From the NCBI GenBank assembly GCA_008729055.1, contig SDUX01000005.1, positions 3,681,062 to 3,745,061 on the forward strand: a stretch of DNA of 64,000 bases. The letters run 5' to 3'. The position numbers were made by a program, and so were the translations under genes. The stretch comes from Pyropia haitanensis (Eukaryota; Rhodophyta; Bangiophyceae; Bangiales; Bangiaceae). The notes beneath the pieces are model-generated. The model was given only the letters and a program-made list of their open reading frames with translations. It was not told the DNA's origin and made no database searches. Each line of letters begins with the position of its first letter. Within the stretch, counting starts at the first letter, position 1. This document shows positions 1-9,696 of this stretch, one piece after another.

Positions 1-767
1 CCCTGGACGACACTAATGATGGAGTCGTTCCAGTCGCAGGTGATCACAGCGTTCAAACTGTACCTGCAATTCCTGTCGTAGTAGGCCCAGGGATGCAAAG
101 CGGCTTGGTAAGCCAGAGGAAAAGTTGTACCGTCAGTAGCTCCAATGCAACCAATAAATCCGCATCGCTCGCCACTCCATTCGGATAATGCCTGACGCTT
201 CTCGGAGTCAGGCCATACGATATGCGTGGAATCCAGTCGGTTGAGCCCCTTCAGCACCCGCCTCGTGCTCTTCATGACCGCGCCAGATGACACTCCAAAA
301 ACGTCTGCCACTGCTTCCACGCGGCACGCGTTTCCTTACGCTCCAAGCCGGTAGAGCGTCAGCGCCAGCTATATCTCTAAAGCCAGCTGTTGAGCTCCCC
401 TCCGCGAAACAAACACGTCCGACGCGTGCTGGTGCAGCAGCCCCAAAACATGCTCAAAAGTGGCGCGGCGCATGCGCATATAGCCGCGGTATTCCTGGTC
501 AGAGCAGCGCTGGAGGACGTCGAAGTGCCAATTTCTGCACTTGTAGCGGAGCTGGCGCGACGCGCTGAGATAACGGCTGCGTTCGGCCCGCTGGAGAGCG
601 CTCGCCGAAAGAACCCACAACAGTCGAAACCAACACTTCTTGCTTGTGCCAGGTGGGCGAGGGGAACCAGGCAAGGCGCTTACCTCGCTCATCGCCAAAA
701 GCGCCGTGAATAAAAGAAGGCGGGTGCGAAGGCGGGTGAGCACCAACTTGCGCGCGCGACGGGCCAT
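1..767 (-). pseudogene. PIF/Harbinger-type transposase (DDE_Tnp_4), 5' part, degenerate
   Basis: The frame opening with ATG at 767 runs leftwards off the window. N-terminal residues (MRMRRATFEHVLGLL) match the Harbinger N-terminal helix. Beyond residue 132 the same frame continues through TAG (369-371) and TAA (336-338) with a helix-turn-helix-like segment (VADVFGVSSGAVMKS), then GATDGTTFPL, which holds the first catalytic Asp of the DDE triad, and YYDRNCRYSLNAVITCDW, both typical of HARBI1-like transposases. The rest of the catalytic core lies outside the window. Two in-frame stops without frame change indicate a recently dead copy. The family call is mine from motif recognition; the stops and frame are read directly. 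Confidence 0.8.
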
Positions 768-840
768 TCCTCAAAGACAAGCTCAGACGCTGACAGGGAG
801 CCGAGACGATATGAAAGCAAGCAGGACAGAAGGGAGGGAC
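768..840. other. GC-rich lead-in to minisatellite
   Basis: No gene is seen. Bases 813-840 resemble the end of the 55-bp unit that follows and are probably a decayed extra copy. Confidence 0.4.
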
Positions 841-1110
841 AGCACAAGCAGCAGAGCACGTCGAGAATGGGGCACGCTGGATAGAGAGGAGGGTCAGCAC
901 GAGAAGCGCCGAAAGGAGGGGTAAGGGCAAGCTGAACAGAGGGGCGGGGAAGCACGAGAAGAGAAGCAAAGTGGGGTGCGGGCGACCTGGACAGAGGTGA
1001 GAGGAACCACGAGAAGCGAAGCGTAGTGGGGTGGGGGCAAGGTCGACAGAAGGGAGGGGCAGCACGAGAAGCGAGGCAAGGTGGGGTGGGGGGCAGGAAG
1101 GAGGACGGCT
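841..1110. repeat. 55-bp minisatellite, about 5 copies
   Basis: The motif AGCACGAGAAGCG (or a close variant) recurs at 841, 896, 951, 1006 and 1061, exactly 55 bp apart, with purine-rich unit bodies ending GACAGAAGGGAGGGG. The period is not a multiple of 3. Open frames across it are accidental. Confidence 0.85.
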
Positions 1111-1115
1111 GTGCG

Positions 1116-1829
1116 GCGATGGACGTACACGGCGACCGCAAGTGGGCGCTCTTATGACAAACCTTGCGCACACAAGCAGTCCAACGGTCCCCCGCCGTCC
1201 TGCGTGCAGGTGGGGCTGGCGTGTAGAGGGGGCGGGGGAGTGGCTGGTCGAGCTGGCACGGTGCTGTCTGTCCTGCCCTAGCATCGAGCCCTGGCGCGCC
1301 ACAATGCGTGGCACATTATTCGGAGAGGGAGTTACGACAAGGTGGTACGGGCGCGTGTGCTTTTCTGTGTAAACCGGCCAGGGGAGTTGCGTTGAACAGG
1401 CCGAAAGAGAGGGTCTCCTTTGCGATCCAGCAGGGGAGCACCTGTCTGATGACGGGAAAGCGATGTCGGGGTCCAGAAGCGGTGCAGGCTGTTGCTGATG
1501 TGACCTGGCTGTGTGGGGCGGGACGTTGTTGTGCAACGTATCAGGTCTGGAACGGGGGGGGGGGGGGCTTTCTTGTGCGCGCCTACAAAGAGAATTTTGG
1601 AAGGAGGGCCGCGCGAGAGCATCCGGCGGATAGCCGCGAGAGCAGGATTGGAAGCGACGCGGAAGGACGGGGGACGTCGGCGCGGAAAAAACTGCCCTGT
1701 GAACATGGCTCGGCGCCCTTGGGACAGCCCTCGGAAGGGATCCACCACGGGAGTCGGTGTAAATGGATACCCACGCGGTTGCTGCGTGGATAGCAGCGGG
1801 GCGGGGGTCAACGCGAGCTTCCAGGTGTA
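1116..1829. other. No gene seen
   Basis: GC-rich sequence with a poly-G run near 1551-1567. Overlapping short open frames on both strands have no recognisable motifs. Confidence 0.5.
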
Positions 1830-2369
1830 ATGTTTGGGGCGTCCGGTGGCGGCCTGACGAAACCTACGTTGCGGCGGTCCCGCGTTACCGCGGTGCTGGC
1901 GGTCGAGGGCGTCGAGCCCGTATTTGGACAGATACGTGGCATAAAATATGGCCGGGTGCGCCTCGCTATTGGAGTTTTGGCTGGCTCCAAAGCCGCCCCT
2001 TCAGATGACGACTCGATGAGCCGGAGAAGCATCTTTGTCGGTGTGCGGTCAACAGACCGCGTCGAGACGTCGTCTGGAGACGTTCAAGAGGTGAGCGTCC
2101 AAACGTACGGGCTCGTCTTGCACTACGTCGCGGTTTTTGCTGGTGGGGCTCCACGGTGCTTTGCCTATATCGAGTGCATTTGCTCTGAGCGCGATCGTCT
2201 GGCCAAGCATGGTCTTCAAGAGCTTCGCTTTGGCTAGCCGTGTTTTGGAAGCTCTGGCAGGCGTCGGCGATACGTTTCCGTTGGCGCCATTGACGCACTT
2301 GTAGGCACCCTATTCACGCGAGGGAAGCACCACATCCTTTTTCCGCGGGAGCCGTTCTCAAGCTTCTGA
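1830..2369 (+). pseudogene. Decayed ORF, possibly C-terminal part of a transposon protein
   Basis: ATG at 1830 opens a 135-codon frame ending at TAG 2235-2237. The same frame continues 43 further codons to TGA at 2367-2369 without frame change. Phrases such as VQTYGLVLHYVAVF, CFAYIECI and, past the stop, VSVGAIDALVGTLF and HHILFP look like ordered protein rather than GC noise. The pattern recalls C-terminal beta-rich segments of large eukaryotic transposon proteins, but I cannot name the family. The local base composition is more balanced than that of the repeats around it. Confidence 0.35.
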
Positions 2370-3189
2370 TTGAACTTTTTGTGTCCGAAGCCGGTGAATT
2401 GTTCTTGGTTGAACTTTTCCTTGGAATTAGCCATCGCGCTTCATCTACAGCGCCGCGGCGCTTCGCCGGCTGCGGCTCGATCTCCGGAGGTGCTGGAGAG
2501 TAAAAGGATCTCGATTGTCTCACCGGGGCCTGTTTGCGTCATTGACTGCACGATGATCGTTGACCCCGTCTCGCACTAGCGCCTTTGTCCTGCTCGCCTC
2601 TCACACATCCACAAGAAGGCGCTTTGCCATCCTGACGACGCGGAGCGGACTGATGGGCGCAACTGCACCACCGCGGCGCATTTCGCGTGGTGTACGATCC
2701 GCGCTACACGGTACGTTCCTGTCTTCCCCTGTTGTGGGCTCACTATTTTATTTGTTCACGGGCCGGCGCCGGTAGCTGGCGCGCCGTCCATGTGTCTTGA
2801 TCGGGGAGGGGAGGGGACGACGAGAGGATGGAGTTTGATCCAATTTCACCCCTGCGGGCGGGGTGGGTTGTGCGGGGACGGCTTGTTCGACGGCGCCGGC
2901 AGTCATGTGGTCCGCCACATAGAGTAGCTTTGTGCATATCTTTGCAGCGTGGACAGAACCTGACTCTGATTTTCCCTTGTTTGTATAGCTTCGACGCCCT
3001 CGTTCTCATTCTTTCCTGATCGAGCCCCTCTCCATGAGTAGGCGGCCAGCAAGCAGCCGCCGCCGTACCTGCTGGTCTTCCGTTCGAGGTGCCCCCTTTA
3101 CCACCACCTGTGGGCGTGCGGCTCCTCTCCCCAGCAGCACCAGCCCCCACCCCGTCGGTAAGTTTGCCTTCTCCCTCCCCGGCGGCAGG
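2370..3189. other. No gene seen
   Basis: Mixed-composition sequence without a convincing coding frame. Short open frames on both strands lack motifs. Confidence 0.4.
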
Positions 3190-3900
3190 TGTGCTCCCCC
3201 CTTGGCGGCGGCTCGCGTGTAGCCCCACCCCCTGGCGGCTGGTGTGGCTCTCTCCTTGCCAACGGCTGGCGCACCGCCCCCCCCCACAGCCGCTGGCGCC
3301 CCGCCCGTCTCCACGGCGGCTGGCGTTCCGGCCCCCGCTCTGGCGGCTGGCGTGGCTCACCTCCCCGCGGCAGATTGCGCACCGCCCCCTCCCCCGGCGG
3401 CTGGCGCACCGCGCCCCCTCCCGGCGGATGACGTTGCCCGCCCCCCCTTGGCGGCCGGCGTGGCGCTCCCCACCCTGACGCCTGGCGCAATGCCCCCCCC
3501 CACGGCCGCTGGCGCACCGCCCCTTCACCCGGTGGCCGGTTTGCCGCCCTCCGCCCCGACGGCTGGCGCACCGCCTTCCCCCGTGGCGGCTGGCGCACTG
3601 CCCCCCCCCGCGGCCGCCGGCGCACCGCCCCTCCTCCCGGCGTCTTACGTGCCCCGCCCCCCCCCGGCGGCTGGCGTGGCGATACTTCCCCGACGGCTGG
3701 CGCACCGCCCCCCGCCCCGGCGGCTGGCGTGCTGCCCCCCCCACTGGCGGATGGCATGGTTCTCTCCCCCGCGGCGGCTGGCACACTGCCCCCCCTCCCG
3801 TCTGCCAGCGCACCACCACCCCCCCCGGCGGCTGGTGTGGCGCTGCCTCCTTCGGGGGATGGCGCGGCGCCCCCCCCCCCCGGCGGCTGGCGTGCCGCCT
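3190..3900. repeat. 27-bp GC-rich minisatellite, about 26 copies
   Basis: Units beginning GCTGGCGCACCG recur every 27 bp with substitutions and homopolymer slippage in C runs. Because 27 is divisible by 3, frames stay open on both strands: the plus frame reads a nonapeptide (AAGAPPPPP-like) and the minus frame a Gly/Arg-rich one. The long open frames here (355 codons plus, 481 codons minus) follow from the repeat and are not called as genes. Confidence 0.85.
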
Positions 3901-5232
3901 CACACCCCGGTCTTTGTCCCGTCCACCTGGGTGGCACTTCCTCGGCCGTCGACGACGCGCCGAGGGGCTGGTGTTGCACGCTCTTGCGCACGCACCAACG
4001 GGCGGGGTGAATTCACAATGACGGAGGAAAGCCGGGAACACCGCACGGTGCCGCCGCCTAAGCCAAGTATTGCAAAGAACAATGTGTACAATTCCAGTTT
4101 TGGAATTTCCGAGCGGGACGGTCCGCGCTTGGCGGCCTGTGTTGGTGGCGCCATGAGATACCTCCCAGGCAAGACCTTGTGCAACCACTCGCGAGCGCAG
4201 CTGGAAGCTGCAATCTCGTATTTCGAGGCTGCCGAGCCTCGTTTGGCGGTTCGCCCTAGAAGCTGGGGAGCCTGCTCTCTCCTATCCCGCGCTTTGTCGG
4301 GACGGCAGTAGCACCTTCCTGACACGTTGGAGTACGTCCCAGTAACTCCGATCCTCTCCCTTCCATCCTCCAACCAAGCGCGCGCTCCCTCCCCCCCTGT
4401 CTACGCCCGACCACCTTCCACCTCTGGACGCTTGTGCTCATAAGCGACACCCCCGGCGGGGGTCTCGCCGACATTGTCGAGGGGGATGCCTCTGCTGGCC
4501 GAGACGGCGCTACGACGAGCACCGATTCTGGTCGCTGCGGGAGCCCGACACCCACCACCAAACCGGCTCGCTGCGCCGTCCGACCCCTCTGCGTATCACC
4601 GCGCTACGGCCCCGCCTGCACAGGGACTGCCCCTGTTGGCGTCACTTCGACAGGACGTTATGACCCGGCAACTGACGCCATCCCCACTCGCTGCGGCTAA
4701 ATCCCCCGCGGAGCCACCACCGCCTCTTGGGTGCACACCATCCTGGGCACCCCCTTCTAACGCCGACGCCGCGCCACCCTAGGTGCCACCCCCGACGAAC
4801 GCTGTTGAGCGACCCTTCTCGTCTCCTCAGCCGGCTGTAGCCGCGCCGCCCTGGGCCCTACCTCCCCCTAGCGCGAGTACTCCGCACTGGGCACGGTCCT
4901 GGATCGCCAAGGCAGCGGCACCATTGACGCCACATCCTTTCCTCGCCGCCATGCCATGGGCCCCCGCCGACAGGCGAAGGCTGGCGGGCGCTGCACGTGA
5001 GGGCTGACTCACGGCTACCCAGACGACGCCCCGGAGAATGGCGGCATCGCCTACTGACGAGGTGGGTGCTGTCGGCGGTGGGGCTGCCGTTGCAGGCGTT
5101 CCTCGATCAGAGGACGAATTGTTCGAGCGCTTGACGGGGTAATGAAATCATTAAATAGATTATCAAGCAGTAAGAAACGAGCTAGCCCGGGTGGATAACC
5201 AGTCGACAGGTCCAGTTTTCCAGTCACCAGTG
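3901..5232. other. No gene seen
   Basis: Pro/Ala/Thr-rich open frames without motifs. The last 120 bases before the 22-bp repeat are more AT-rich (around 5140-5170). Confidence 0.4.
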
Positions 5233-5298
5233 GCTGGTTATCAAGGCCAGTCGTGCTGGTTATCAAGGCCAGTCATGCTGGTTATCCAGGCCATTCGT
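5233..5298. repeat. 22-bp tandem repeat, 3 copies
   Basis: GCTGGTTATCAAGGCCAGTC recurs at 5233, 5255 and 5277 with minor changes. It lies about 70 bp outside the left end of the tyrosine-recombinase retroelement. Confidence 0.8.
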
Positions 5299-5369
5299 GC
5301 TGAACATCGCGGCATCTCGTCCGCCAAGGAGCAATGTCGGCCTACCGAAGTCTTATAAATCCGCTCCGT

Positions 5370-5676
5370 ATAGGCCTATTCGCCGGTTAAGGATATAACT
5401 GACGTAGGCTTAGGGGGGTGGAGCGGACGGACTTAGCGCCGTGGGGCGACGGGCTTAGACCCGTTGACGGGAGGTGGAAGGCTGTGAGCTGGATCCCGCC
5501 TGGGATCGAATCCCAGGCGGCACCCGCTGCTCCGAGCGGCACCGCTGCGCGGAGCCGCAACCCCGGCGTAGCCACACGTCGAAACCGTCCAGACCCGCTC
5601 AAACCGGCCAAAAGGCGACGCTGCCCGCGTCTCCGTCGGTCTCCCACTGGCTCCCCACGTCCGCTTTTTTTCCGCC
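5370..5676 (+). repeat. A1 terminal repeat of the PAT/Ngaro element
   Basis: This 307-bp segment recurs at 9188-9494 (constant offset 3818 bp) with scattered substitutions. It begins ATAGGCCTATT and ends at TCCGCC, beyond which the two copies diverge. Confidence 0.92.
5496..5520 (+). promoter_or_regulatory. Perfect 11-bp-arm hairpin with Pol III B-box-like loop in repeat A1
   Basis: CCGCCTGGGAT-CGA-ATCCCAGGCGG is a perfect inverted repeat. Its centre, GATCGAATC, fits the B-box consensus GWTCRANNC and looks like a tRNA T-arm. It is conserved in A2 at 9314-9338. A promoter or replication role is inference only. Confidence 0.4.
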
Positions 5677-5740
5677 CGTGGCGCGTCGGAAAAACGGTGT
5701 CAACTTATCTCATGGTGGGCGTGACGGAGTTGCGGACCTG

Positions 5741-6741
5741 ATGGCATCGGACTCGGCGCCTACCCCCCATACGGGGAGCGGCTTTAAAGACTATCTTCCC
5801 GCCGCCCCGGCCACCAAGGCGACCGTTAACCAAGAAGCGCTCAACCTCTACCCTTTCCTCCTCCTCCTTACCTCTCTGTGTGTTCCCTTTCCCCCCGTCA
5901 CCCTCGGCCGCAATCCCCGTCGTGACCAAGCTCCTGGTCCCGGCGCCGGCGCTAACCCCCCGCCCTCCCCGCCGTCCAGCGGTGGTGGAAACAAGGCCGG
6001 CGGCAGCGGCTCTGGCAGTGGTGGTGGCGGAGGCGGCGGCAGTGACTCTGGCGGTGGCGGGGGCGCGAGTGGTGGCGCGGGAGGCGGTGGCGGCGGCGGC
6101 GGCGGCGGGCCCCCGGCGGCGGAGAAGGCGGCGGGCCTCTGGATCCTTTATCCACCGAGGACGCGGACGAGGACTACGACGACGACTCAGACGCGGATCC
6201 CGACTTCTTTGTGACCGACCGCACGCCTCCTTATCGTAGCGCCTTCGCCCCGGCGGAAGTCCGCCGCATCAAGATTGCGCGCCGTGTCATCCGCGGTTTT
6301 TTGCTCCCCCCGCCCGGAGACCCGTGGACCCGTCGCCCGTGCCCGTTCGACGTGGTTGGGGACACCCGCTACGCCAAGCCCCAGTCCAAGGTCAGCGGCA
6401 AGGCCGCCCACGAGCTGGAGCAACAGTACAACGTGGCCGCGTGGCTGCAGCAGCTCTACAACCGCCATCTGGCCCACGAGGAGGTCGGCGAGTGGGAGGG
6501 CCGCGTGCCGTCCAAGTTCGACGTGCAGACGCGGGTCGACCTGCACCAGCTGTTTGTGCTAGTGTCGGCACGCTACAAGGTACTCTCGTTGCCTATGCAC
6601 GACACGGCGTCATCCGAGACGATGCGTACGTCAGTGTTCGGCCACACCGAGCACGACGTCTACTGCCCCTCGTTTGACTTCCTGTCGACCGCGCAGCAGG
6701 CGAGCCTGGTGCGGATGGCCGCCAAGCGGCACGGCGAATGA
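5741..6741 (+). pseudogene. Gag-like ORF of the PAT/Ngaro element, frame-broken
   Basis: ATG 5741 opens MASDSAPTPHTGSGFKDYL, followed by a Gly-rich tract. Near 6100-6150 the coding signal moves from frame 2 to frame 1, giving an acidic stretch (EDADEDYDDDSDADPDFF) and a 176-codon tail (TDRTPPYRSAFAP to VRMAAKRHGE) that stops at TGA 6741. The tail has helical segments (HELEQQYNVAAWLQQLYNRHL) as expected for a capsid-like protein. The shift lies in G/C-rich low complexity, so it may be slippage, sequencing error or a small intron. The position between A1 and pol supports a gag assignment. Confidence 0.6.
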
Positions 6742-7000
6742 TACGCAGACGGGGTCCGTGGGGAGGATGGTCGGCCGCCCCGAGGGGGGCGCCCCAACCG
6801 GGGCGCCTGAACCGGGCGGCCGTACGGCGTTGCAGACCCCCCGCCGTCAACGGGGGTCGGGCCCGCCCCGTCGCCTGCCGGGGGGCGGCGCAAGCATCAA
6901 GGAAAGCAAGCGCCGCCGCCCCGACGCCAGGGCGCGGCGGCACGCCCATCGGCTGGCGGCGAAGGACGACGCGGCTTGCGCCGCGCCGCCTTACGCCACG

Positions 7001-8136
7001 ATGCTGAGGGCGTTAGGGGCTTGGACCGCGTTGGGCGTCGCATACTGGGTTCTGAGGACCATCCAGTTCGGGTTTCGCGTTCCTTGGGTGCGACGCCCAC
7101 CGCCGACCAGGTCCAAGGGCTACGCGATGCCGGACTCGGAGCGCGAGTGGTGCATGGAAGAGGTCGGGCGCTGGGTGGAGGTGGGATACGTGACCCGGCT
7201 CAGCCAAGCGGCGGGCGCCGGCTCCCCCTGGGTGTCCCCGTCTTACGTCCTCTACGGCGGCAAACCTGCGCTGGTCATCGACCTGCGGAAGATCATCACC
7301 TACACCTCCCGCAGGCTCTTCCATTACCAGCGGCTGGGGAAGAGGTGGCCGCGGTGCGCTTCTGCATCTTGGCGTTTGGGGCCCACTTGTTAGGCAAGGA
7401 GGGCGTGCTCCGGCTGCGGGTGGACAGCCAAGTGGCCATTCACGTCATCAACGGCTTCAGCAGCCGGTCCCCCGCGTTGATGCGGGAGCTGCGCAAGCTG
7501 CACGACGTGGTCAAGCTGTAACGCCTCACGCTGCGCGCCGCTTGGTTGCCGTCGGTCGCCAACGTCTGGGCGGACATCCTGTCGAACCAGGGCGACCGCG
7601 ACGACTGGCGCGTCTCGGCTCGGGTCTTCTCACAGATGACGCAGCGCTACGGCGTCCACACGGTGGACCTCTTCGCCTCCACCACCAACGCCATGTGCCC
7701 CCGGTTCAACTCCAGGACGCACGCCCCAGGCAGCGAGGCGGTCGACGCCTTTACCGTGGACTGGGGGGGGGAGAAAAACTGTATCAACCCCCCCTTCAGC
7801 CAAGCTTCTCGGGTGTTGAACAAGATCGTGCACGACATGGCAACGGCGATGGTTATTCTGCCCGTCTCGGCGGCACAAAAATGGTGAGCCTTCGCGGTCG
7901 CCGCGGCGCACGAGGCGTGGCTGTTGCCAGGCGATGCGGGCCTCTTAACGTCCAGGAATAGCCAACGCCCGGCGCCGCCACGACGATGGCGGGTGGCGGT
8001 ATTCCGCTTTGTCCAGGGGGGCCGCTCCTCGGCGGACCAAGCCCGTCGCCGCGTGGCGGCCGAGCGCGCCAACTGGCGGGCCCGGAAGCACGCCGCTCGC
8101 CGGCTGCGACGCGGTGGCGGCTCGGCCAACGTCTAG
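7001..8136 (+). pseudogene. DIRS-type pol remnant: RT N-terminus, RNase H tail, methyltransferase-like NPPF domain
   Basis: Frame 2 encodes the start of a DIRS-type RT (FGFRVPW, GYVTRL, WVSPSYVLYGGKP, LVIDLRKI, YTSRRLFHYQRLGK). At about 7335 this joins frame 1 directly in the RNase H domain (AVRFCILAFGAHLL, VDSQVAIHVINGFSSRS, LRAAWLPSVANVWADILS). The RT palm, including its catalytic Asp pair, is therefore deleted. The same frame continues with VHTVDLFASTTNAMCPRFNS and NCINPPFSQASRVL, the Dam-like region of DIRS/PAT elements. In-frame TAA (7519-7521) and TGA (7885-7887, at an expected Trp) add to the damage. The ORF ends with TAG two bases before the recombinase ATG, a tight arrangement. Confidence 0.8.
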
Positions 8137-8138
8137 CC

Positions 8139-9116
8139 ATGGCGGGTGCCCGCGCCGGCGGCGGCCCTGACGTTGCTGCCGGTCACTGGCTACGCAATTT
8201 CAGCGTCGTCGACCGCACGGCGGACCGGTACAACGGCAGCTGGCGGCAATTGTCCCGCCACTGCCCGACCACCGGCCGGTGTGCGCTGCCTGCGTCGACA
8301 GACACGGAGCTGGCCTACGTCGGCTGGCTCTGGCGCTCCCACCGCGTCGTCGCCATTACGGTCAAGCCCAAGTTGGCCGCGGTGCGCAAGCGCCACCTGG
8401 CCGCCGGGCACGCTCACCCTTGCGACCACGACGCGGTCCGCGAGGCCCGCGCCGGCTTCCGCCGCGCTGACCTTGCCTACCGCCCGATGATCGAGGTAAA
8501 GCGGGTCCCGCTGCCGTCCACTGTCGCCTGGCAGCTCGCCCAGGCCGCCATGGTGGCACTTTTGGCGCGTTGCCGCCGTCTCACTGCGCTCGTCACGCAA
8601 TTTTGGTGGCTGCGTCGTGCCGCCGACATCTCTCGCGTGATGCTGCATGAAGTGGACCTGCGCGCCGACGGCGCCACCCACTACATGGTCCCGCGCCAGA
8701 AGACTGACGCACGCGCCGGCATGCTGGCCTGCTCCCTCCATCCGTCGCCGCACGCCCCCGACCTGCCCAACCTGCTCCTCCGCCGCCTGGTCGCCGCCGA
8801 CGGCGCTGCGGGCAAGACGTTCTCGACGCGGCTGTTTACGACTTGCGCGCCCGACGACGCCTCCACGGTGCTGACCTCGTGGCTGCGGCGCGCCCTGCAC
8901 CGGCTGGGCTTCGTCGCCCTAGTCGGCACGTGGTACGCCTCCCACTCGCTCAAGTCGGGTGGTGCCACCTCGGCCAACGCCGTTGGCATCCCCCGTAGCG
9001 CCATCGCCGAGCTGAGCGCGACGACGGAGCGCACATTGGCCGACAGCTACATCTCGGCGCTGGCGGTCCCTTCTGACTGTATTAGGTTTTTCTTTGCCCG
9101 GCTCCTTCCCCACTAG
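8139..9116 (+). CDS. Tyrosine recombinase (integrase) of the PAT/Ngaro element
   Basis: This 325-codon open frame starts at ATG 8139 in a CCATGG context, immediately after the pol stop, and ends at TAG 9114-9116. The protein inserts the element's circular double-stranded DNA by recombination rather than with a DDE integrase. The N-terminal half (YNGSWRQLSRHC, AYVGWLWRSH) is the SAM-like core-binding domain. The C-terminal half carries the catalytic signature: Arg159/160 in WWLRRAADISRV, Lys188 in VPRQKTD, His269 in ASHSLKSGGAT and nucleophile Tyr304 in ADSYISA. The second Arg of the usual HxxR box is Lys272 here, which may lower activity. The length is typical. It is the only intact ORF in the element, so the source could have been trans-mobilised. 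Confidence 0.85.
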   Translation: MAGARAGGGPDVAAGHWLRNFSVVDRTADRYNGSWRQLSRHCPTTGRCALPASTDTELAYVGWLWRSHRVVAITVKPKLAAVRKRHLAAGHAHPCDHDAVREARAGFRRADLAYRPMIEVKRVPLPSTVAWQLAQAAMVALLARCRRLTALVTQFWWLRRAADISRVMLHEVDLRADGATHYMVPRQKTDARAGMLACSLHPSPHAPDLPNLLLRRLVAADGAAGKTFSTRLFTTCAPDDASTVLTSWLRRALHRLGFVALVGTWYASHSLKSGGATSANAVGIPRSAIAELSATTERTLADSYISALAVPSDCIRFFFARLLPH

Positions 9117-9145
9117 GGGGTCGTCGCCGGGCTACTCCATCTGTT

Positions 9146-9180
9146 TGGCACCTCGCCGGCTCCCTCTCTCTATTGTAACC
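9146..9180 (+). repeat. B1 repeat of the PAT/Ngaro element
   Basis: About 35 bp beginning TGGCACC and ending CTCTATTGTAACC, repeated at 9656-9690. It directly precedes A2. Confidence 0.88.
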
Positions 9181-9187
9181 CCTCAGA

Positions 9188-9494
9188 ATAGGCCTATTTG
9201 CCGGTTAAGGATATAACTGGCGTAGGCTTAGGGGGGTGGAGCGGACGGACTCAGCGCCGTGGGGCGACGGGCTTAGACCCGTTGACGGGAGGTGGAAGGC
9301 TGAGAGCTGGATCCCGCCTGGGATCGAATCCCAGGCGGCACCCGCTGCTCCGAGCGGCACCGCTGCGCGGAGCCGCAACCCCGGCGTAGCCACACGTCGG
9401 GGCCGTCCAGACCCGCTCCAACCGGCCAAAAGGCGACGCTGCCCGCGTCTCCGTCGGTCTCCCACTGGCTCCCCTCGTCCGCTGTTTTTCCGCC
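9188..9494 (+). repeat. A2 repeat of the PAT/Ngaro element
   Basis: Second copy of the 307-bp A repeat, with the same internal hairpin at 9314-9338. Open frames across it mirror those in A1 and are not genes. Confidence 0.92.
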
Positions 9495-9655
9495 TCCCGC
9501 TCTCCCGCCCTTGGGGTCGGGCGCCTGCGCTGTGCACGGACCGGTGTTCTCTTCCCGTGGGTGTACTCCCGGGTGGGTGTGTTGTATTGGTTTTCTGGCC
9601 ATTTCCAGTTACTCTTTTTTCGCCCGCAGCTCAACCATTAAATGGAAACGTCACA

Positions 9656-9690
9656 TGGCACCACGCAGGCTCCCTCTCTCTATTGTAACC
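9656..9690 (+). repeat. B2 repeat, right end of the PAT/Ngaro element
   Basis: Match to B1 ending CTCTATTGTAACC. Sequence beyond 9690 no longer matches the sequence after B1, which defines the element's right end. Confidence 0.88.
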
Positions 9691-9696
9691 TGCGCA

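Larger units (their letters stand above)
5370..9690 (+). mobile_element. PAT/Ngaro-type tyrosine-recombinase retrotransposon (DIRS superfamily), internally deleted
   Basis: The order is A1 repeat (5370-5676), gag-like ORF, truncated RT/RNase H/methyltransferase-like ORF, tyrosine recombinase, B1 (9146-9180), A2 (9188-9494), B2 (9656-9690). Split direct repeats of this A1...B1-A2-B2 form are the hallmark of PAT and Ngaro elements, which integrate through a circular intermediate and make no target duplication; none is seen here. The A copies are nearly identical, so the insertion is not ancient. The reverse-transcriptase palm with its catalytic aspartates is missing, so this copy cannot be autonomous, but the recombinase ORF is open throughout. 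The NPPF motif at the end of pol favours PAT/DIRS over Ngaro. Confidence 0.88.

Noticed and set aside
499..1536. 345-codon minus-strand frame overlapping the transposase
   Set aside because: Reads the 55-bp minisatellite and the transposase in the wrong frame; no motif.
2743..4188. 481-codon minus-strand and 355-codon plus-strand frames
   Set aside because: Products of the 27-bp minisatellite, whose period is a multiple of three.
5496..5520. A tRNA gene at the T-arm-like hairpin
   Set aside because: No acceptor stem, D-arm or anticodon arm of proper spacing surrounds it.
9205..9688. Plus and minus ORFs in the A repeats of the PAT/Ngaro element
   Set aside because: The same frames occur in A1; they are in terminal repeats and have no domain.
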